From Clostridia bacterium (GTDB taxonomy: Bacteria; Bacillota; Clostridia; Oscillospirales; Acutalibacteraceae), in NCBI GenBank assembly GCA_017549905.1, contig JAFYNC010000081.1, positions 1 to 5,955 of the forward strand: a stretch of 5,955 nucleotides of DNA. The letters run 5' to 3'. Positions 4,632-5,955 of this stretch are shown one piece after another (positions within the stretch are counted from its first letter, which is position 1; each line of letters opens with the position of its first letter). The position numbers and the translations under genes were made by a program. A model generated the notes under the pieces. It did not search any database. It was not told the origin of the DNA and worked only from the letters and a program-made list of their open reading frames with translations.

Positions 4632-4829
4632 ATGAATAAATGTAAAAATTGCATCTATATGCAAGAAATTCACGAATATGATTCTGGAGTTGTTTGTGAA
4701 AAGCGTGGTGATACTACTGTATGTGCAAAGTGTGTCGACTACGTGTCGAAGAGACAACTCAGAAAACTCGCGCGCATCAAAAAGAAGCTCGAAGCTTTAA
4801 AAAACAAATCTAAAACTAAAAAGAAATAA
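4632..4829 (+). CDS. Small Cys-rich, probably zinc-binding protein
   Basis: A 65-residue protein with CxxC at C4/C7, C22, and CxxC at C31/C34 (MNKCKNCIYMQE...VVCEKRG...CAKCVDYV), a spacing suited to a compact zinc ribbon or knuckle. From residue 38 on it is a strongly basic helix (SKRQLRKLARIKKKLEALKNKSKTKKK) likely to touch nucleic acid. No named family is recognised. It sits between the structured RNA at 4498-4602 and the scaffold-like gene, with AGGAG 9 bases upstream and 22 bases to the next start, so it belongs to the morphogenesis operon. A role in RNA or DNA binding during assembly is inference from charge and place. Confidence 0.75.
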   Translation: MNKCKNCIYMQEIHEYDSGVVCEKRGDTTVCAKCVDYVSKRQLRKLARIKKKLEALKNKSKTKKK

Positions 4830-4851
4830 ATTAATAAGGAGATAATTAGAT

Positions 4852-5337
4852 ATGATTGAAAACGAACAAAGCGTATCGCAGCAAGAAAATGTGAATGACA
4901 GTACCGACTACATCGAAGCTTTAAAAGAGATGAAACAGAATTCTGTCGACCGTGCGGCTTATGACAAGCTAAGAAGTGAGAACAAGCAATTACTGGATGC
5001 ATTAGTTAACGGCAAAGAGATTGAAGTTAAGAAAGAAGAGCCAGTAGATATTAATCAATTGCGCAAAGATTTGTTTAATAGAGACAAACAGATGAGCAAT
5101 TTGGATTATGTATCGAGCGCTCTTAAACTTCGTAATGCACTGATTGAGAAGGGTGAACGCGACCCATTCTTACCTTATGGCGATAAGGTAGATTTGAAAG
5201 CAGAGCATTATGAAAAAGCAGAAGAAGTTGCGACAGTTCTACAAGAATGTGTAGATTTTGCAGATGGTGATTCAGGAATTTTCACTGCTGAGCTTCAAAG
5301 ACGTACAAAAGATTCTATGCCTTTTAGAAGAAAATAA
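4852..5337 (+). CDS. Scaffold-like capsid assembly protein
   Basis: A 161-residue acidic and basic, helix-rich protein (MIENEQSVSQQENVNDSTDY...) directly before the capsid gene, the usual place of the scaffold. Residues ~20-60 (YIEALKEMKQNSVDRAAYDKLRSENKQLLDALVNG) look like a coiled coil, followed by EPVDINQLRKDLFNRD, and the protein ends in a basic tail MPFRRK. Scaffolds of small phages commonly have N-terminal acidic, central coiled and C-terminal basic capsid-binding parts. Phi29 gp7 is shorter (98 residues), while many tailed-phage assembly proteins are near this size. Start from AAGGAG (4836-4841), 10 bases upstream. The next gene starts 23 bases after its stop. The assignment rests on gene order and composition rather than on a diagnostic motif. 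Confidence 0.65.
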   Translation: MIENEQSVSQQENVNDSTDYIEALKEMKQNSVDRAAYDKLRSENKQLLDALVNGKEIEVKKEEPVDINQLRKDLFNRDKQMSNLDYVSSALKLRNALIEKGERDPFLPYGDKVDLKAEHYEKAEEVATVLQECVDFADGDSGIFTAELQRRTKDSMPFRRK

Positions 5338-5360
5338 AATTACAAGGAGACTAAATAACA

Positions 5361-5955
5361 ATGGCATACCCTTATACTGGGCAACTTAACCAAAACGAAA
5401 TTTTTGCTGCGTTATTCAATATGATTATTTCACAGCAAGTTTTCGCTGACAACATTTATGACACTAAATCAACACTCGCTGATATGAGTAGAGTAGACGG
5501 TTCTATGTATGGCGACACTAAACTTTACTACAGCACCGACGTTCTTAAGTCCTTCGAATGGACTGGCGATGCAGAAGCTCAAAACCTTCTTAAACTTCAC
5601 AGACCCGAAGCTCCTGAATGTCAAGCAATTACTATCGATACTTTCCGTATGATCCCCGTAACGGTAGATAACTACCTTTCTAAGAGAGCTTGGAGCACTG
5701 AAGGTGCATTTAGTTCTTTCAACTCTCAAATCTTAGGCTGGATCCGTGATACTAAGAGAGTATACGATGCAACTCTTTTCAACTCTTTCGTAGGTACTAC
5801 TTCTAGTGCTGTTGGTAAACAAACTGTTAACATTACTCTTCCTGCTGAACCTGATGGTGTTGATGATTACAACACTGAAGCTTACAACAGACTTGTAGCT
5901 CAGGCTATTGCTACTGAAATGGCTAACCTTATGGTTGACCTTGAAGACGTTTCTA
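5361..5955 (+). CDS. Major capsid protein, 5' part (runs off the window)
   Basis: Open from ATG 5361 to the right edge, 198 complete codons. It starts MAYPYTGQLNQNEIF with AAGGAG (5344-5349) 11 bases before. Regions such as VTVDNYLSKRAWSTEGAFSSFNSQILGWIRDTKRVYDATLFNSFVGTT (residues ~100-150) have the pattern of the capsid subunit of phi29-like and related phages: a strand, an aromatic helix, then a helix with VDxY/VYDA before a flexible Gly/Thr stretch. It follows the scaffold-like gene, as expected. Codon use shifts here towards C-ending and CTT/ACT/GCT codons (AAC, TAC, GAC, TTC), unlike the A/T-ending genes on the left, which fits a highly expressed structural gene. The HK97 fold is inference; the 3' end is unseen. 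Confidence 0.75.
   Translation, partial: MAYPYTGQLNQNEIFAALFNMIISQQVFADNIYDTKSTLADMSRVDGSMYGDTKLYYSTDVLKSFEWTGDAEAQNLLKLHRPEAPECQAITIDTFRMIPVTVDNYLSKRAWSTEGAFSSFNSQILGWIRDTKRVYDATLFNSFVGTTSSAVGKQTVNITLPAEPDGVDDYNTEAYNRLVAQAIATEMANLMVDLEDVS

Overview
The window is a segment of a small, strongly A+T-rich dsDNA bacteriophage genome of the phi29 type (short-tailed, with a gp16-like packaging ATPase). It probably comes from a Bacillota (Firmicutes) host. The pointers are AAGGAG/GGAGG-type ribosome binding sites, TATAAT-type promoters, low GC, tight same-strand gene packing, a family B DNA polymerase, a packaging ATPase and an HK97-fold-type capsid gene next to a scaffold-like gene. TGG is the tryptophan codon throughout and no gene has an internal TGA, so the standard bacterial code fits. 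Every supported gene is on the + strand.

Layout. 1-404 is a non-coding control region. It holds an extended -10 promoter, a perfect hairpin, phased short repeats, three direct copies and two inverted copies of GTTTAC, two promoter-like units in direct repeat 88 bases apart, and a GC-rich leader hairpin. 405-1770 is a three-gene cluster (unknown, unknown, HNH endonuclease) whose members share a GGGG(G)TA-type ribosome binding site. 1771-1917 is a second control region with its own promoter, followed at once by a 10-bp leader hairpin that abuts the ribosome binding site of a compact family B DNA polymerase (1918-2913). That gene overlaps a basic protein of unknown function (a terminal-protein candidate by context only), which in turn overlaps the packaging ATPase (3406-4493). 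4494-4631 is non-coding and can fold into a multi-helix RNA, a candidate packaging RNA (pRNA). After it come a small Cys-rich protein, a scaffold-like protein and the start of the major capsid gene, which runs off the right edge.

The most striking observation is in the packaging ATPase. Its N-terminal part, ending in LLGGR, stops at a TAA. The rest of the protein, starting EAGKSYSVMKW, continues in another frame. Removing exactly 8 bases (3520-3527) joins the two into a textbook P-loop, GGREAGKS, equivalent to phi29 gp16 GARGIGKS. The 8-base gap starts with a stop codon directly after a CGA codon and ends with another CGA. This is the arrangement of the T4 gene 60 translational bypass (matched take-off and landing codons, stop codon right after take-off). 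It could also be a disabling insertion or an assembly error.

Working together, the genes suggest protein-primed or otherwise simplified replication (polymerase plus possible terminal protein), followed by capsid assembly (scaffold, capsid) and packaging (ATPase plus candidate pRNA). All functions are read from motifs and gene order; no search was run.
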